A stretch of DNA of 64,000 nucleotides, from contig NC_011144.1 of NCBI RefSeq assembly GCF_000017265.1, positions 1,776,001 to 1,840,000 of the forward strand. The letters are read 5' to 3'. A program made the translations under genes and the position numbers. How positions within the stretch are numbered: the first letter of the stretch is position 1; every line of letters begins with the position of its first letter. The DNA is from Phenylobacterium zucineum HLK1. GTDB taxonomy: Bacteria > Pseudomonadota > Alphaproteobacteria > Caulobacterales > Caulobacteraceae. Below are positions 24,821 through 32,940 of this stretch, piece after piece. The notes beneath the pieces are model-generated. The model was given only the letters and a program-made list of their open reading frames with translations. It searched no databases and was not told the origin of the DNA.

Positions 24821-25198
24821 ATGCAAGCTCGGATGACGACGGCGATCTGCGCCCTGGCTGCGGCGATGGCCGCGACGATGGCTGGGTCTCCCGCCGCGAC
24901 CGCCGCGGAGGTGAGGGTGGGGACCGAGAAGGTGGGCGCGGTCGCGGTGAGCTACGACCCGGCGGCGCTGGCCGGCGAGGCCGGCGCGCGGGACCTGCTG
25001 ACGCGGCTGGAGGCGGCGGCCCGGACGGCCTGCGGCGGCGATCCGCGCAACCACTCGGCCTGGCGCACGACGCCGGACCTCGTGCGCGAGGCGTTCAGGG
25101 CGTGCCGTCGGGACGCCGTGGCCCGGGCGGTGGCGGAGGTGGGCTCGAGCCGGCTCGCGGTGCTGCACGCCGGCGGGCGCGACGGGCGGGCGCGGTGA
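24821..25198 (+). CDS. UrcA family protein
   Basis: A 125-residue exported protein of the UrcA family, common in Caulobacterales and Sphingomonads. A signal peptide (about residues 1-29, ending AATAAE) is followed by the family pattern VSYDPAALAGEAGARDLLTRLEAAARTACGG and a second cysteine in FRACRRDAVARAVAEV. The ATG at 24821 has GGAGG 6 bases upstream. Its function is unknown; members are periplasmic and often regulated. It faces the ToxR-like regulator across a shared promoter region. Confidence 0.82.
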   Translation: MQARMTTAICALAAAMAATMAGSPAATAAEVRVGTEKVGAVAVSYDPAALAGEAGARDLLTRLEAAARTACGGDPRNHSAWRTTPDLVREAFRACRRDAVARAVAEVGSSRLAVLHAGGRDGRAR

Positions 25199-25225
25199 GG
25201 CGGAGGTGGGGCGGGGGCCGCCTCA
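25196..25225 (+). terminator. Possible terminator overlapping the urcA stop
   Basis: TGAGGCGG (25196-25203) pairs with CCGCCTCA (25218-25225) across a G-rich 14-base loop. The left arm includes the stop codon. There is no T run. It lies in the 61-base gap between urcA and the convergent mazG. Confidence 0.35.
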
Positions 25226-25259
25226 GGTCCCCGCCTCACGTCCCGGCTCAGGCCGCCCT

Positions 25260-26072
25260 TCAGGCCCTCTCGGCGGCCTTCGCCTCGTCCCAGAGGGCGT
25301 CCATCTCGGCCAGGTCGGACTGGTCGGGGGTCTTTCCCCGCTCTTCAAGACGCTGCTCTATGTATCTGAAACGCCGGGTGAACTTGGCGTTGGTGTAGCG
25401 CAGGGCGTCCTCGGGATCGACGTCGAGCGTGCGGGCGAGGTTGGCGACGACGAACAGCACGTCGCCCATCTCCTGGCGGGCCTTCTCGAGGTCGCCGGCC
25501 TCGACCTCCTGCGCCAGCTCGGCGACCTCCTCGTGCAGCTTGGCCATGACGTCCTGCACGGTCGGCCAGACGAAGCCGACGCCCGCGGCGCGCTTCGAGA
25601 GCTTCACGGCGCGCGTTAGGGCGGGCAGACCCACGGGCACGTCATCCAGCAGGCTCTCCTGGCGACCCTTCCGTTCGCGCTCGGCCGCCTTCAGCGCCTC
25701 CCAGCCCTGCTTCTGCTCGGCCAGCGAGCCGTAGCTCTCGTCGCCGAAGACGTGCGGGTGGCGGCGGACCATCTTCTCCGAGATGGCGCGGGCGACGTCC
25801 TCGAAGGCGAAGGCGCCCTGCTCCTCGGCCATGCGGGCGTGGAAGACCACCTGCAGCAGCAGGTCGCCCAGCTCCTCCTTGAGGTCCGCCAGGTCGCCGC
25901 GTTCGATGGCGTCGGCCACCTCGTAGGCCTCCTCGACCGTGTAGGGGGCGATGGTGGCGAAGGTCTGCTCCTGGTCCCAGGGGCAGCCGTCCTCCCGGTC
26001 GCGCAGCCTGGCCATGATGGCGAGCAGGCGGTCGATGGGCCGAAGGTCGGCCGGCGGGGCAGGTCGGGTCAT
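25260..26072 (-). CDS. mazG: Nucleoside triphosphate pyrophosphohydrolase MazG
   Basis: A 270-residue enzyme that hydrolyses NTPs and dNTPs to monophosphates and pyrophosphate and so cleans up aberrant nucleotides. It has two tandem MazG domains. The first (about residues 15-125) carries CPWDQEQTFATIAPYTVEEAYEVADAI and LKEELGDLLLQV with metal-binding glutamates. The second (about 160-260) carries KLHEEVAELAQEVEAG and EMGDVLFVVANLAR. The ATG at 26072 is the natural start; an upstream in-frame start would add a low-complexity stretch. It is separated from the next minus-strand gene by a strong hairpin, so it is probably transcribed separately. Confidence 0.93.
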   Translation of the reverse strand: MTRPAPPADLRPIDRLLAIMARLRDREDGCPWDQEQTFATIAPYTVEEAYEVADAIERGDLADLKEELGDLLLQVVFHARMAEEQGAFAFEDVARAISEKMVRRHPHVFGDESYGSLAEQKQGWEALKAAERERKGRQESLLDDVPVGLPALTRAVKLSKRAAGVGFVWPTVQDVMAKLHEEVAELAQEVEAGDLEKARQEMGDVLFVVANLARTLDVDPEDALRYTNAKFTRRFRYIEQRLEERGKTPDQSDLAEMDALWDEAKAAERA

Positions 26073-26102
26073 GGGGCTCGTGGGGCTTCCGGGAACAGCA
26101 GA

Positions 26103-26132
26103 ACGGCGCGCGGCGATCAGACCGCGCGCCGT
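26103..26132 (-). terminator. Terminator hairpin, perfect 11-bp stem
   Basis: On the minus strand ACGGCGCGCGG (complement of 26132-26122) pairs with CCGCGCGCCGT across an 8-base loop and is followed by TTCTGCTGTT. It is well placed to end transcription of the gene at 26171-26659 before mazG. Confidence 0.65.
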
Positions 26133-26170
26133 CCCCGGAGGCAAGCTCGGGCGGGCGACCTGGGCGGGCG

Positions 26171-26659
26171 TCAGCGCTTGTTGGGCGCCTCGCCGCGGGC
26201 CAGGCGGCCAGCCAGGCGGTTGAAGGTCCAGGTGGCGTCCGACCAGATCCAGTCGCCGTAGGCCTGGCGGATGTCGGTCTCGTACCAGCTGTAGGCGAGC
26301 GGCGTGACCGTCCCGTCGGCCGCGACGATGCGGCCCTCGACGGCCGCGCCGCCGACGCCGAAGCTCTGCATGGACAGGCCCGGCGTGTCCTGCATCTGCT
26401 TGAAGGTCGGCCGGTTCGGCTTGGCGTCGGTCAGCACCAGCTCGATGCGGGCGTCCTCGTAGCGGCCCGAGCGGGCGAGGGCGGTCTGGACTTCCTGCTG
26501 CAGGTCCTCGGTGAGGACGCGGCCCTCGCGGACCCCGTAGTCCTTCTCGAGCTTCTTCTGGAAGTCCGGCCCGATGCTGACCGAGACGGTCGGCGGGGCG
26601 GCGAGGGCGGCCGTGGCGCTCGCCAGGAGCGCGGCGGCCGCGAGCGCGAGTGTGCGCAT
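26171..26659 (-). CDS. Hypothetical periplasmic protein
   Basis: A 162-residue protein with a signal peptide (MRTLALAAAALLASATAALA, cleavage before APPTVSV). The mature part begins VSVSIGPDFQKKLEKDYGVREGRVLTEDLQQEVQTAL, then an IELVLTDAKPNRPTF strand, and ends with a tryptophan-rich YGDWIWSDATWTFNRLAGRL. The start has GGAGA 8 bases upstream. I cannot assign a named family with certainty; an envelope role is likely. The promoter region is unusually A+T-rich for this genome. Confidence 0.7.
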   Translation of the reverse strand: MRTLALAAAALLASATAALAAPPTVSVSIGPDFQKKLEKDYGVREGRVLTEDLQQEVQTALARSGRYEDARIELVLTDAKPNRPTFKQMQDTPGLSMQSFGVGGAAVEGRIVAADGTVTPLAYSWYETDIRQAYGDWIWSDATWTFNRLAGRLARGEAPNKR

Positions 26660-26671
26660 GGCTGGGTCTCC

Positions 26672-26700
26672 GATCATATACAGTAATTACTTAACATGTG
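26672..26700 (-). promoter_or_regulatory. A+T-rich promoter region with AGTAATTACT palindrome
   Basis: A 29-base A+T-rich patch directly upstream of the gene at 26659. It contains the perfect 10-bp palindrome AGTAATTACT (26682-26691). In such a G+C-rich sequence it stands out as the probable promoter, and the palindrome may bind a dimeric regulator. Confidence 0.4.
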
Positions 26701-26759
26701 GGGCGCCGGCGGTCACGCCGCAAGCGGGCGGAGCGTGTTTTCCATGGTGGAACAGCATC

Positions 26760-27479
26760 TTACTTCAGCCGGTAGGTGATGGTGGTGACCACGCGGACCT
26801 TCTTGAACACCTGGGAGGAGGGGTCGTAGCCGACGTCGTCGCGGCCCAGGATCTCGAACGAGCCCTGGGTCGCCTGGCGGATGCCGCCGAGCTTCGAGCC
26901 GGAGTCTCGGGCGAACTGCTGGGCGCCCGAGCGGGCGCTGGCGGTGGCCTCGGCGATCATCGCGGGCCGCACGTCGTTGAGTTTGGTGAAGAGGTAGGAG
27001 GGGCCGTTGTAGTCCTGCAGCACCACGCCCTGGCGGATCAACTGGTCGAGCTGGCGGGTCGTGGCCTGGACGCGGTCGACGTTGGTGGTGCGCACGATCA
27101 CCGTCTGGGCCACGCGGTAGCGCGCGGCGACGTTCTGCTGCTGGTACTCGCGGGCGTACTGGTCGGTGACCTCGAGCCGGCCGAGGTCCACTTCGGAGCC
27201 CTGGTAGCCCTGGGCGGCCAGGAAGCGGCGCACCGCGGCGGTGTCGGCGTCGACGTCCGCCTGCACCGCCTGCAGGTCGTCGCCGGCCGAGGCGAACTTC
27301 AGCGGCAGGACGGCGAGGTCGGCCTTGACGATCCGCTCGGACAGGCCCCGGACGGTCACCGCGCGGTCGCCGACCCGGGCGTTCTCCACCCCCTTGCCGA
27401 CGAAGGCGCCGCCGGCGGCCACGCCGACCGCCAGGACCGCGGCGCCGACGAGCGCGGGGGCGATGAGGTTGTCGGCCAT
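26760..27479 (-). CDS. SIMPL domain (DUF541) protein
   Basis: A 239-residue protein with an N-terminal signal anchor (about residues 8-30, ALVGAAVLAVGVAAGGAFVG) and a SIMPL/DUF541 domain (about 38-237). Family features are RAVTVRGLSERIVKADLAVLPL, a long alpha-beta repeat with DQYAREYQQQNVAARYRVAQTVIV, and a C-terminal KKVRVVTTITYRL. Members sit in the periplasm and have been linked to oxidative stress and outer membrane homeostasis, without a known catalytic role. It is a single gene with its own start; about 100 bases separate it from the preceding A+T-rich patch. Confidence 0.88.
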   Translation of the reverse strand: MADNLIAPALVGAAVLAVGVAAGGAFVGKGVENARVGDRAVTVRGLSERIVKADLAVLPLKFASAGDDLQAVQADVDADTAAVRRFLAAQGYQGSEVDLGRLEVTDQYAREYQQQNVAARYRVAQTVIVRTTNVDRVQATTRQLDQLIRQGVVLQDYNGPSYLFTKLNDVRPAMIAEATASARSGAQQFARDSGSKLGGIRQATQGSFEILGRDDVGYDPSSQVFKKVRVVTTITYRLK

Positions 27480-27558
27480 GGGAGTCCTCCGAACGTCGGC
27501 CGATCGTAGTCCAGCTTAGCTGACGGGCGGATGAACGGCCGGCGTCACGGCCCAGGCG

Positions 27559-28110
27559 TCAGGGGACAGGCGGGGCGGCGACCGCGCGCGTCTCGCCGCT
27601 GAGCGTGTTGACCACCTGGCTCGCGCCGGGGGCGGCGGAGTCGCCGATCTTCCAGTCCGCCGGGCAGGCGCCCAGGCGGCGGTAGCGGCGGACCTGCTCG
27701 AACATCGGCCCGTCCCGGTCCTGGCGGGTGACCGCCATCTCGACCGTGAAGTCCTGCGCCAGGTCGCCCTGGGTGGTCGAGCCGACCCGGTAGAGCTGGT
27801 CGTCGACGCGGCAGCGGACGGAGTAGGTCTCGGCGGTCTCCACCGGATCGGCGACCCGCACGCACGGCTTGCCGTCGACCTCGGGGGCCGGGCGCGTGAA
27901 GGACGAGCGCACCGCGCGGTCGGCGCAGATGTCGAGCTGGCTGGCCACCGCGCCGTCCTGCAGCACCTCGATGCGCCAGAGGGCGGTCTCCTCGCCCGGC
28001 GCGGCGGCGGGCGCGGCGGCGGGGGCGGGCGCGGCGGCCTCGCGGCGGTCGCAGGCGGAAAGGCCGGCGGCGGTCAGCCCGGCCAGCAGGAGGAGAGGAA
28101 TCTTGCGCAC
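27559..28110 (-). CDS. Hypothetical lipoprotein with alanine/proline linker
   Basis: A 183-residue lipoprotein. The GTG at 28110 has GGAGG six bases upstream and gives MRKIPLLLLAGLTAAGLSAC, with lipobox LSAC and Cys20. An alanine-proline linker (about residues 25-40) leads to a folded domain with four cysteines (DICADRAV, PCVRV, VRCRVDD and ACPADW), which could form two disulfides. Sequence such as WRIEVLQDGAVASQLDICAD and MFEQVRRYRRLG suggests a periplasmic domain related to DUF3617-type lipoproteins, though I am not certain. Function unknown. Confidence 0.75.
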   Translation of the reverse strand: MRKIPLLLLAGLTAAGLSACDRREAAAPAPAAAPAAAPGEETALWRIEVLQDGAVASQLDICADRAVRSSFTRPAPEVDGKPCVRVADPVETAETYSVRCRVDDQLYRVGSTTQGDLAQDFTVEMAVTRQDRDGPMFEQVRRYRRLGACPADWKIGDSAAPGASQVVNTLSGETRAVAAPPVP

Positions 28111-28228
28111 GGTCGGCCTCCAGAGTGCTCGCAGGACCCGCAGCCTCCGCCCCGGATCGGCGGTCGGCATTGAGCGGGATCAAGCGGTCGTGACCGCGGC
28201 CGCCGCCGAGTCGGGCTATGCAGCGCCC

Positions 28229-28405
28229 ATGACCAAGCCTGCCGCGGCCGCGGGGGGAGGGCGCCGGACCGCGATCCGCCTCGGCGTCTTCCTGATCGGG
28301 GCCCTGACCGCCGCAGCCGTCGGGATCGCCGTCGGCCACGACCTGAAGCCGGAAGCCCTGGAGATCGTCGGGACGCGCGCGCCCCAGATCATGATCGCCG
28401 GATAG
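28229..28405 (+). CDS. Possible small membrane protein
   Basis: A 58-residue open frame with a basic N-terminus (GGGRRTAIR), one hydrophobic segment (about residues 17-36, LGVFLIGALTAAAVGIAVG) and a short polar tail. It sits in the 350-base gap between the lipoprotein gene and the xylanase gene. No clear ribosome binding site or homologue is evident, so coding status is uncertain. Confidence 0.35.
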   Translation: MTKPAAAAGGGRRTAIRLGVFLIGALTAAAVGIAVGHDLKPEALEIVGTRAPQIMIAG

Positions 28406-28462
28406 GATCCGTAGTTGCAGATGAGGGGGACGGCGCCCACGCGGGCGGGTTAGCCTTCGGTC

Positions 28463-29653
28463 GTGCCGCCCAGGTCCTCCGCGCCCGCCGACGCCCCTGA
28501 CCCCGCCCTGGAGATCGCCAGGGGGCGCACCATCGCCCGGCGCGGCCTGCTCGCGTCCGCCGCCGCGGCCGCTGCGGCGCCGGCGACGTTCGCCTGCGGC
28601 CAGACGCGGCGGGCGGGCCGGCCGCTGCACGAGCTGGCCAGCGCCTCGGGCCGCTTCTACGGCGCGGCGGCCCTCCTGCGGGAGGTGCGGCCGGACTCGC
28701 CCGTGCGGGCCCTGCTGCAGCGGGACTGCGGACTGCTGGTCCCGGAGGTCGAGCTGAACTGGGACCACCTGGCCCAGCCCGCCGACCACCTGCGCATGGA
28801 GGAGTACGCCGCCCACGCCCGCGACATGGGCAAGCCGCTGCACGGCCACACCCTGCTGTGGCACCGCAGCGTGCCCGCCTGGGCGCAGGAGCTGCTGCGG
28901 ACGGCGCCCGACTGGGGGATCGTCGCCGCGCACATCCGCTCGACGATCCGGCGCTACGGGCAGGGGATCGCCTACTGGGAGGTGGTCAACGAGCCGATCG
29001 ACACCGGCTATCGCCCCGACGGCCTGCGCGGGAGCCTGTTCCTGGAGGCGTTCGGGCCCGACTACATCCGCCGGGCGCTGGAGGAGGCGGCCGCCGCGGC
29101 TCCGGCGGCGAAGCTGCTGATCAACGAGTTCAGCCTGGACTACGACATTCCGGTCGAGCGCGAGCGGCGGCGTCACCTGCTGCGCCTGCTGGAGCGGCTG
29201 CTGAAGGCCGGCGTGCCGCTGCACGGCCTGGGGGTCCAAGGCCACCTCGACCTGCAGAAGCGGCCGTTCTCGGCGCGGGTGTTCGAAGCGTTCCTGGCCG
29301 AGGTCGCCGGGATGGGGCTGGACATCGTCATCACCGAGCTCGACGTGCGCGAGGCCGACCTGATCCAGCCGCCGCAGGTGCGCGACCGCCTCGTGGCCGA
29401 GCACGCCAAGGCCTACCTGGACGTCGCCCTCGATCAGCCGGCGACGAAGGGCGTCATCACCTGGGGGATCACCGATCGGCATTCCTGGCTGGAGCTGGGC
29501 GAGGCGGACCTGGCCCGCTTCCCGGGCGCCTGGCAGGACGGCACCAGCCCGGGGCTGAACCGCGGCCTGCCGTTCGATTCCGACCTGCGGGCCAAGCCGA
29601 TGTACTACGCCCTCGCCGCGGCGTTCCAGGGCAGGGCGCTGGCGGGCGGCTAG
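28463..29653 (+). CDS. Endo-1,4-beta-xylanase, glycoside hydrolase family 10
   Basis: A 396-residue secreted xylanase that cleaves beta-1,4 bonds in xylan with retention of configuration. The N-terminus has a twin-arginine signal (RTIARRGLLASAAAAAAA, about residues 22-40). The TIM-barrel catalytic domain (about 55-390) shows GKPLHGHTLLWH, the acid/base E177 in YWEVVNEP, and the nucleophile E292 in IVITELDVRE. LHGLGVQGHL and VITWGITDRHSWL also match the family. The GTG start at 28463 is used. No accessory xylan-binding domain is fused. Its stop codon interlocks with that of the opposing methyltransferase gene in CTAG. It suggests growth on plant material. Confidence 0.93.
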   Translation: MPPRSSAPADAPDPALEIARGRTIARRGLLASAAAAAAAPATFACGQTRRAGRPLHELASASGRFYGAAALLREVRPDSPVRALLQRDCGLLVPEVELNWDHLAQPADHLRMEEYAAHARDMGKPLHGHTLLWHRSVPAWAQELLRTAPDWGIVAAHIRSTIRRYGQGIAYWEVVNEPIDTGYRPDGLRGSLFLEAFGPDYIRRALEEAAAAAPAAKLLINEFSLDYDIPVERERRRHLLRLLERLLKAGVPLHGLGVQGHLDLQKRPFSARVFEAFLAEVAGMGLDIVITELDVREADLIQPPQVRDRLVAEHAKAYLDVALDQPATKGVITWGITDRHSWLELGEADLARFPGAWQDGTSPGLNRGLPFDSDLRAKPMYYALAAAFQGRALAGG

Positions 29654-30312
29654 GAAGCCGGCTTGCCGAACAGGGCCACCCGTACGCCGTCGGTCGTGAG
29701 GCTCCAGCCGAAGCGGGCCGCAATCCAGCCCAGCGTCCGGGGGCGGTAGAAGGCCACGTGGGTGGGGTCGCGCACGTAGTACCAGGTCGTGAAATCGACG
29801 TCCTCGCGCAGCAGCAGGGTCATCACGCCCAGCCAGCCGCCGGGGCGCAGCAGGCCGTCCAGCTGCATGAACGCCTGCAGCGGATGGTGGAAGTGCTCGA
29901 CCACCTCGGTCGCGGTGACGAAGTCGTAGCGCCGCGACAGGGCGGCTTCGTCGGGCGCGAAGCGGGGATCGTAGTCGGCGACCCGGAACCCGGCCTCGGC
30001 CAGCATCGGCCGGATCGCGGGGCCGGGTCCGCAGCCGATGTCGAGGCCCTGGGCGCCGGGCGCGAGCCTGGCCAGCAGCGGATCGGTCAGCTGGCGCAGG
30101 AAGGCGCGGTATCTGGGATCGGCCGGGTCGTTCTCGTGCAGGGCGTACTGCTCGGCCTCGACCTGCGGCGTCGGCAGGCTCTCCGGCGCGGCGAAGACGA
30201 GGCCGCAGCCGGCGCAGTCGAAAAACCGCCGAGGCCCGTTGGCGCGCTCAGAGCCGCCAGGCTCGCCGCACAGCGGACAGGGCGGCTGAGGGGCGGTCGG
30301 CGCGGCGCACAT
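29650..30312 (-). CDS. Class I SAM-dependent methyltransferase with zinc ribbon
   Basis: A 220-residue methyltransferase. An N-terminal zinc-ribbon-like segment has two cysteine pairs (CPLCG at about 12-16 and CAGCG at about 33-37). A Rossmann domain follows with GLDIGCGPG (SAM-binding motif I, about 88-96), TATEVVEHFHHP and LRPGGWLGVMTL. This layout matches the class annotated as class I SAM-dependent methyltransferase with an N-terminal zinc finger, some acting on sugar or lipid precursors; the substrate is unknown. It overlaps the xylanase gene tail by four bases, and the ABM gene ends 31 bases upstream, so it may be the last gene of the long minus-strand operon. Confidence 0.82.
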   Translation of the reverse strand: MCAAPTAPQPPCPLCGEPGGSERANGPRRFFDCAGCGLVFAAPESLPTPQVEAEQYALHENDPADPRYRAFLRQLTDPLLARLAPGAQGLDIGCGPGPAIRPMLAEAGFRVADYDPRFAPDEAALSRRYDFVTATEVVEHFHHPLQAFMQLDGLLRPGGWLGVMTLLLREDVDFTTWYYVRDPTHVAFYRPRTLGWIAARFGWSLTTDGVRVALFGKPAS

Positions 30313-30343
30313 GTTTATCGCCTAAGCAAGATTATCGGAAATA

Positions 30344-30739
30344 TCAGGCGGGGCCCTTCACGAGGCCATGGCCGCCCACCGGCTCGGTCTCGAAGCGTTC
30401 GCCGAAGCCGGCGATCAGCGGACGGGCCTCGGCGATGGCCGCCTGCACGCTGGGCAGCTTCAGCGAGGCCCTGTGGCTCTCGGCGCTGTCCCAGGCCTCG
30501 GTGATCCAGATGGAGTCCGGATCGGCCGGATCCTTCGCCACGATGTAGCTGAGGCAGCCCGGCATGGCCGCCGCGTCCCGGGTCAGGATCGCGATCACCG
30601 CGTCCCGGCGGCCCGGCTGGACCCGCATGCGTCCGATCAGTCCGTACATCGGCCTTGCGCCTCCCGCCGCGCTTCCCAATGGACCGTCCAGGCCGGCTGC
30701 GGCCGCGCCCGCCAGGAACTCGCGCCGCTCAAGCGGCAT
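30344..30739 (-). CDS. Antibiotic biosynthesis monooxygenase (ABM) domain protein, probably exported
   Basis: A 131-residue protein with one ABM ferredoxin-like domain (about residues 32-128; MYGLIGRMRVQPGRRDAVIAIL, AMPGCLSYIVAKDPADPDSIWITEAWDS). Such proteins include quinol monooxygenases and heme-degrading enzymes. The first 30 residues (RREFLAGAAAAGLDG) look like a twin-arginine signal, so the protein may be exported; a shorter start at the MYGLIG methionine would make it cytoplasmic. It overlaps the end of the transformylase gene by 11 bases, which favours the long form. Confidence 0.72.
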   Translation of the reverse strand: MPLERREFLAGAAAAGLDGPLGSAAGGARPMYGLIGRMRVQPGRRDAVIAILTRDAAAMPGCLSYIVAKDPADPDSIWITEAWDSAESHRASLKLPSVQAAIAEARPLIAGFGERFETEPVGGHGLVKGPA

Positions 30740-31340
30740 CGGGCAGCTCCAGCGCGCCCGAAGCGATCTGCTGCAGCGTTTCGACGAAGAACGCCGGCTC
30801 CATGGCCTTCACCCGCGCCTCCAGCGTCTCGGGCGTGTCGCCGGGCTGGATCGGCACGCGGCGGCGCGCGAGCTCGGGCCCGTGGTCGTATTCCTCGTCC
30901 ACCAGGTGGATGACGATGCTGCTCTCGGCGAGCCCGGCGGCCAGCACCGCCTCGTGGACCCGGCGGCCGTACATCCCCTGGCCGCCGAAGTCCGGCAGCG
31001 GCCCCGGATGGATGTTGAGGATGCGCCCGCCGTAGCGGCCCAGCACCGCCGGCCCCAGCCGGCGCAGGTAGCCGGACATGACGATCAGCTCGACGCCGCG
31101 GGCGGCCATCTCGTCGGCCAGGCGGCGATCGGCGGCCTCGGGATCGGCGGCGGTGGGCACGCACAGCGCCGGCACGCCCCGGTCCTGCGCCCACGCCAGC
31201 GCCGCCGCGCTCCTGTTGTTGCTGACCATCAGGCAGGCCTCGGCGTTCAGCCGGCCGCCCTCGATGGCGTCCATCACCGCCTGGGCGCTGGAGCCGTTAG
31301 CGGAGGCGAGGAAACCCAGCTTAAGCGGCCGTGTTCTCAC
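30729..31340 (-). CDS. PurN-family formyltransferase
   Basis: A 203-residue glycinamide ribonucleotide transformylase-like enzyme. The catalytic N109 and H111 are in NIHPGPLP and the conserved aspartate lies in YDHGPE (about 145-150). The nucleotide-binding loop reads ASANGSSAQAV instead of the usual GRGSNLQA, and the folate-side loop GGQGMYG is also a variant, so the substrate may differ from normal purine synthesis. The GTG start shares GTGA with the stop of the MBL hydrolase gene. It sits inside the tmk-holB-tatD operon rather than with other purine genes. Confidence 0.8.
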   Translation of the reverse strand: MRTRPLKLGFLASANGSSAQAVMDAIEGGRLNAEACLMVSNNRSAAALAWAQDRGVPALCVPTAADPEAADRRLADEMAARGVELIVMSGYLRRLGPAVLGRYGGRILNIHPGPLPDFGGQGMYGRRVHEAVLAAGLAESSIVIHLVDEEYDHGPELARRRVPIQPGDTPETLEARVKAMEPAFFVETLQQIASGALELPDAA

Positions 31341-32161
31341 GCGTTTTCGCCTCTCAGCTCATGTTGGATCGTCAGCCCGTCGTAGGCCGGCTCGACCCCC
31401 TCGGGAAGCTCGCGCCGGAGGGTCTCGAAGTCCATGTCGATGTGCATGTTGGTGAGGATCGCCCGGCGCGGCCTGACCCGGTCGATCCACTCCAGGGCCC
31501 GGTCCAGGTGGGCGTGGGTCGGGTGCGGGCGCCGGCGCAGGGCGTCGACGATCCAGACGTCCAGGTCCGCCAGGGCCTCGAAGGCGGCCTCGTCCAGGCC
31601 GACGACGTCGCTGGAATAGGCCACCCCGCCGAAGCGGTAGCCCACCGAGCGGACGCCGCCGTGGTCCTGGTCGAAGGTGCGCACCGGGATCGGGCCGGAC
31701 GGCCCCTCCACCGCCCAAGGGGTCCCGTGCGGCGGCAGGGCCTCGCGCTCGCAGATCGCGGGATAGCCCCCCTCCCCCTCGAAGATGTAGCCGAACCGCC
31801 GCATCATGGTGCGCGTCGTGGCCGGGTCCATCCAGCAGGGGATCCGCGCCTGCTGGCGCAGGTAGAACGCGCGCACGTCGTCGAGGCCGTGGACCTGGTC
31901 GGCGTGGTCGTGGGTCAGCAGCACGGCGTCCAGGCGCTTCACGCCCGCGCGGGCGGTCTGCTGGCGCAGCTCGGGCGAGGCGTCTACCAGCACGCTGGTC
32001 TCGGAGAGCGGATCGGCGGCCTTGCGGCGCACGAAGATCGAGCAACGGGTGCGCAGGTTCTTCGGATTGGCCGGGTCGCAGTCGCCCCATTCGCCGTCGG
32101 CCCGCGGCACCCCGCCCGACGAGCCGCAGCCCAGGATCACGACCTCGAGCGTCGCGCTCAT
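31337..32161 (-). CDS. MBL-fold metallo-hydrolase (PhnP-like)
   Basis: A 274-residue metallo-beta-lactamase-fold hydrolase of the PhnP/ribonuclease Z-like group. The signature GCGSSGGVPR opens the protein; the metal site is in LLTHDHADQVHGLDD (about residues 80-94), and NMHIDMDF supplies a further histidine near the end. PhnP-type enzymes cleave cyclic phosphodiesters; other members are of unknown substrate. The start shares ATGA with the tatD stop and its own stop overlaps the following GTG start, so it is tightly coupled. The tmk-holB-tatD-MBL order is common in alphaproteobacteria. Confidence 0.88.
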   Translation of the reverse strand: MSATLEVVILGCGSSGGVPRADGEWGDCDPANPKNLRTRCSIFVRRKAADPLSETSVLVDASPELRQQTARAGVKRLDAVLLTHDHADQVHGLDDVRAFYLRQQARIPCWMDPATTRTMMRRFGYIFEGEGGYPAICEREALPPHGTPWAVEGPSGPIPVRTFDQDHGGVRSVGYRFGGVAYSSDVVGLDEAAFEALADLDVWIVDALRRRPHPTHAHLDRALEWIDRVRPRRAILTNMHIDMDFETLRRELPEGVEPAYDGLTIQHELRGENA

Positions 32162-32934
32162 GGCCGGGGAATCCGGTCGAACAGGGCGAAGAAGGCGTCC
32201 TCGGTGCGCTGCTCGGCCTCGTCCAGGCCCCAGCCGCGGATCTCGGCCAGTCTGGCCAGAACGTGCGGCAGGAAGGCCGGCTCGTTGCGCCGCCCGCGGT
32301 AGGGCACGGGCGCGAGGTAGGGGCAGTCGGTCTCGACGATGATGCGGTCGGCCGGCATGTCGCGGATCACCGCGCGCACGTCGTCGGCGGTCTTGAACGT
32401 GGCGATGCCGGCCACAGAGAACCAGGCGCCCAGCTCGGCCGCCTGGCGGGCCAGTTCGGCGCCCGAGGTGTAGCAGTGCATCAGGATGCGGAACGGCCCG
32501 CGGGCGTGCTCCTCGGCCAGGATCCGGCCCATCACCTCGTCGGCCTCGCGGGTGTGGACCACGAGCGGGAGGCCCGTCTCGCGCGCCGCCTCGCAGTGGA
32601 CGCGGAAGACCTTCGCCTGGATGTCCCGCGGGCTGAGGTCGTAGTGGAAGTCGAGGCCGCATTCGCCGATGCCGACGACGCGCGGGTCCTGGGCCAGCTC
32701 GACCAGGGTGCGGGCCGCCAGGTCGGGGTTCTCCTTGGCCTCGTGCGGATGGGTTCCGACGGTGCACCAGATGTCCGGGTGCATGGCCACGGCGCGGACC
32801 GCATCGAAGTTCGAGACCCGGTCGCAGATGTTGACCATCAGCCGCACGCCGGCGGCCAGGGCCCGGCTGATGACCGCCTCGCGGTCGTCGTCGAATTGCG
32901 GCGCGTGCAGGTTGACGTGGCTGTCGATCAGCAT
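32158..32934 (-). CDS. tatD: TatD family hydrolase
   Basis: A 258-residue TIM-barrel metal-dependent hydrolase of the TatD DNase/deoxyribonuclease family. The first metal-binding motif normally written DSHxHL reads DSHVNLH (residues 4-10), so H6 remains but the second ligand position is asparagine. Other family sites are kept: IGECGLDFHYD (about 90-100), LVVHTREA, MHCYTSGAELA and ETDCPYLAP. It follows holB after six bases and overlaps the MBL gene by four. A role in DNA or RNA processing is inferred from the family. Confidence 0.88.
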   Translation of the reverse strand: MLIDSHVNLHAPQFDDDREAVISRALAAGVRLMVNICDRVSNFDAVRAVAMHPDIWCTVGTHPHEAKENPDLAARTLVELAQDPRVVGIGECGLDFHYDLSPRDIQAKVFRVHCEAARETGLPLVVHTREADEVMGRILAEEHARGPFRILMHCYTSGAELARQAAELGAWFSVAGIATFKTADDVRAVIRDMPADRIIVETDCPYLAPVPYRGRRNEPAFLPHVLARLAEIRGWGLDEAEQRTEDAFFALFDRIPRP

Positions 32935-32940
32935 GGGTCT

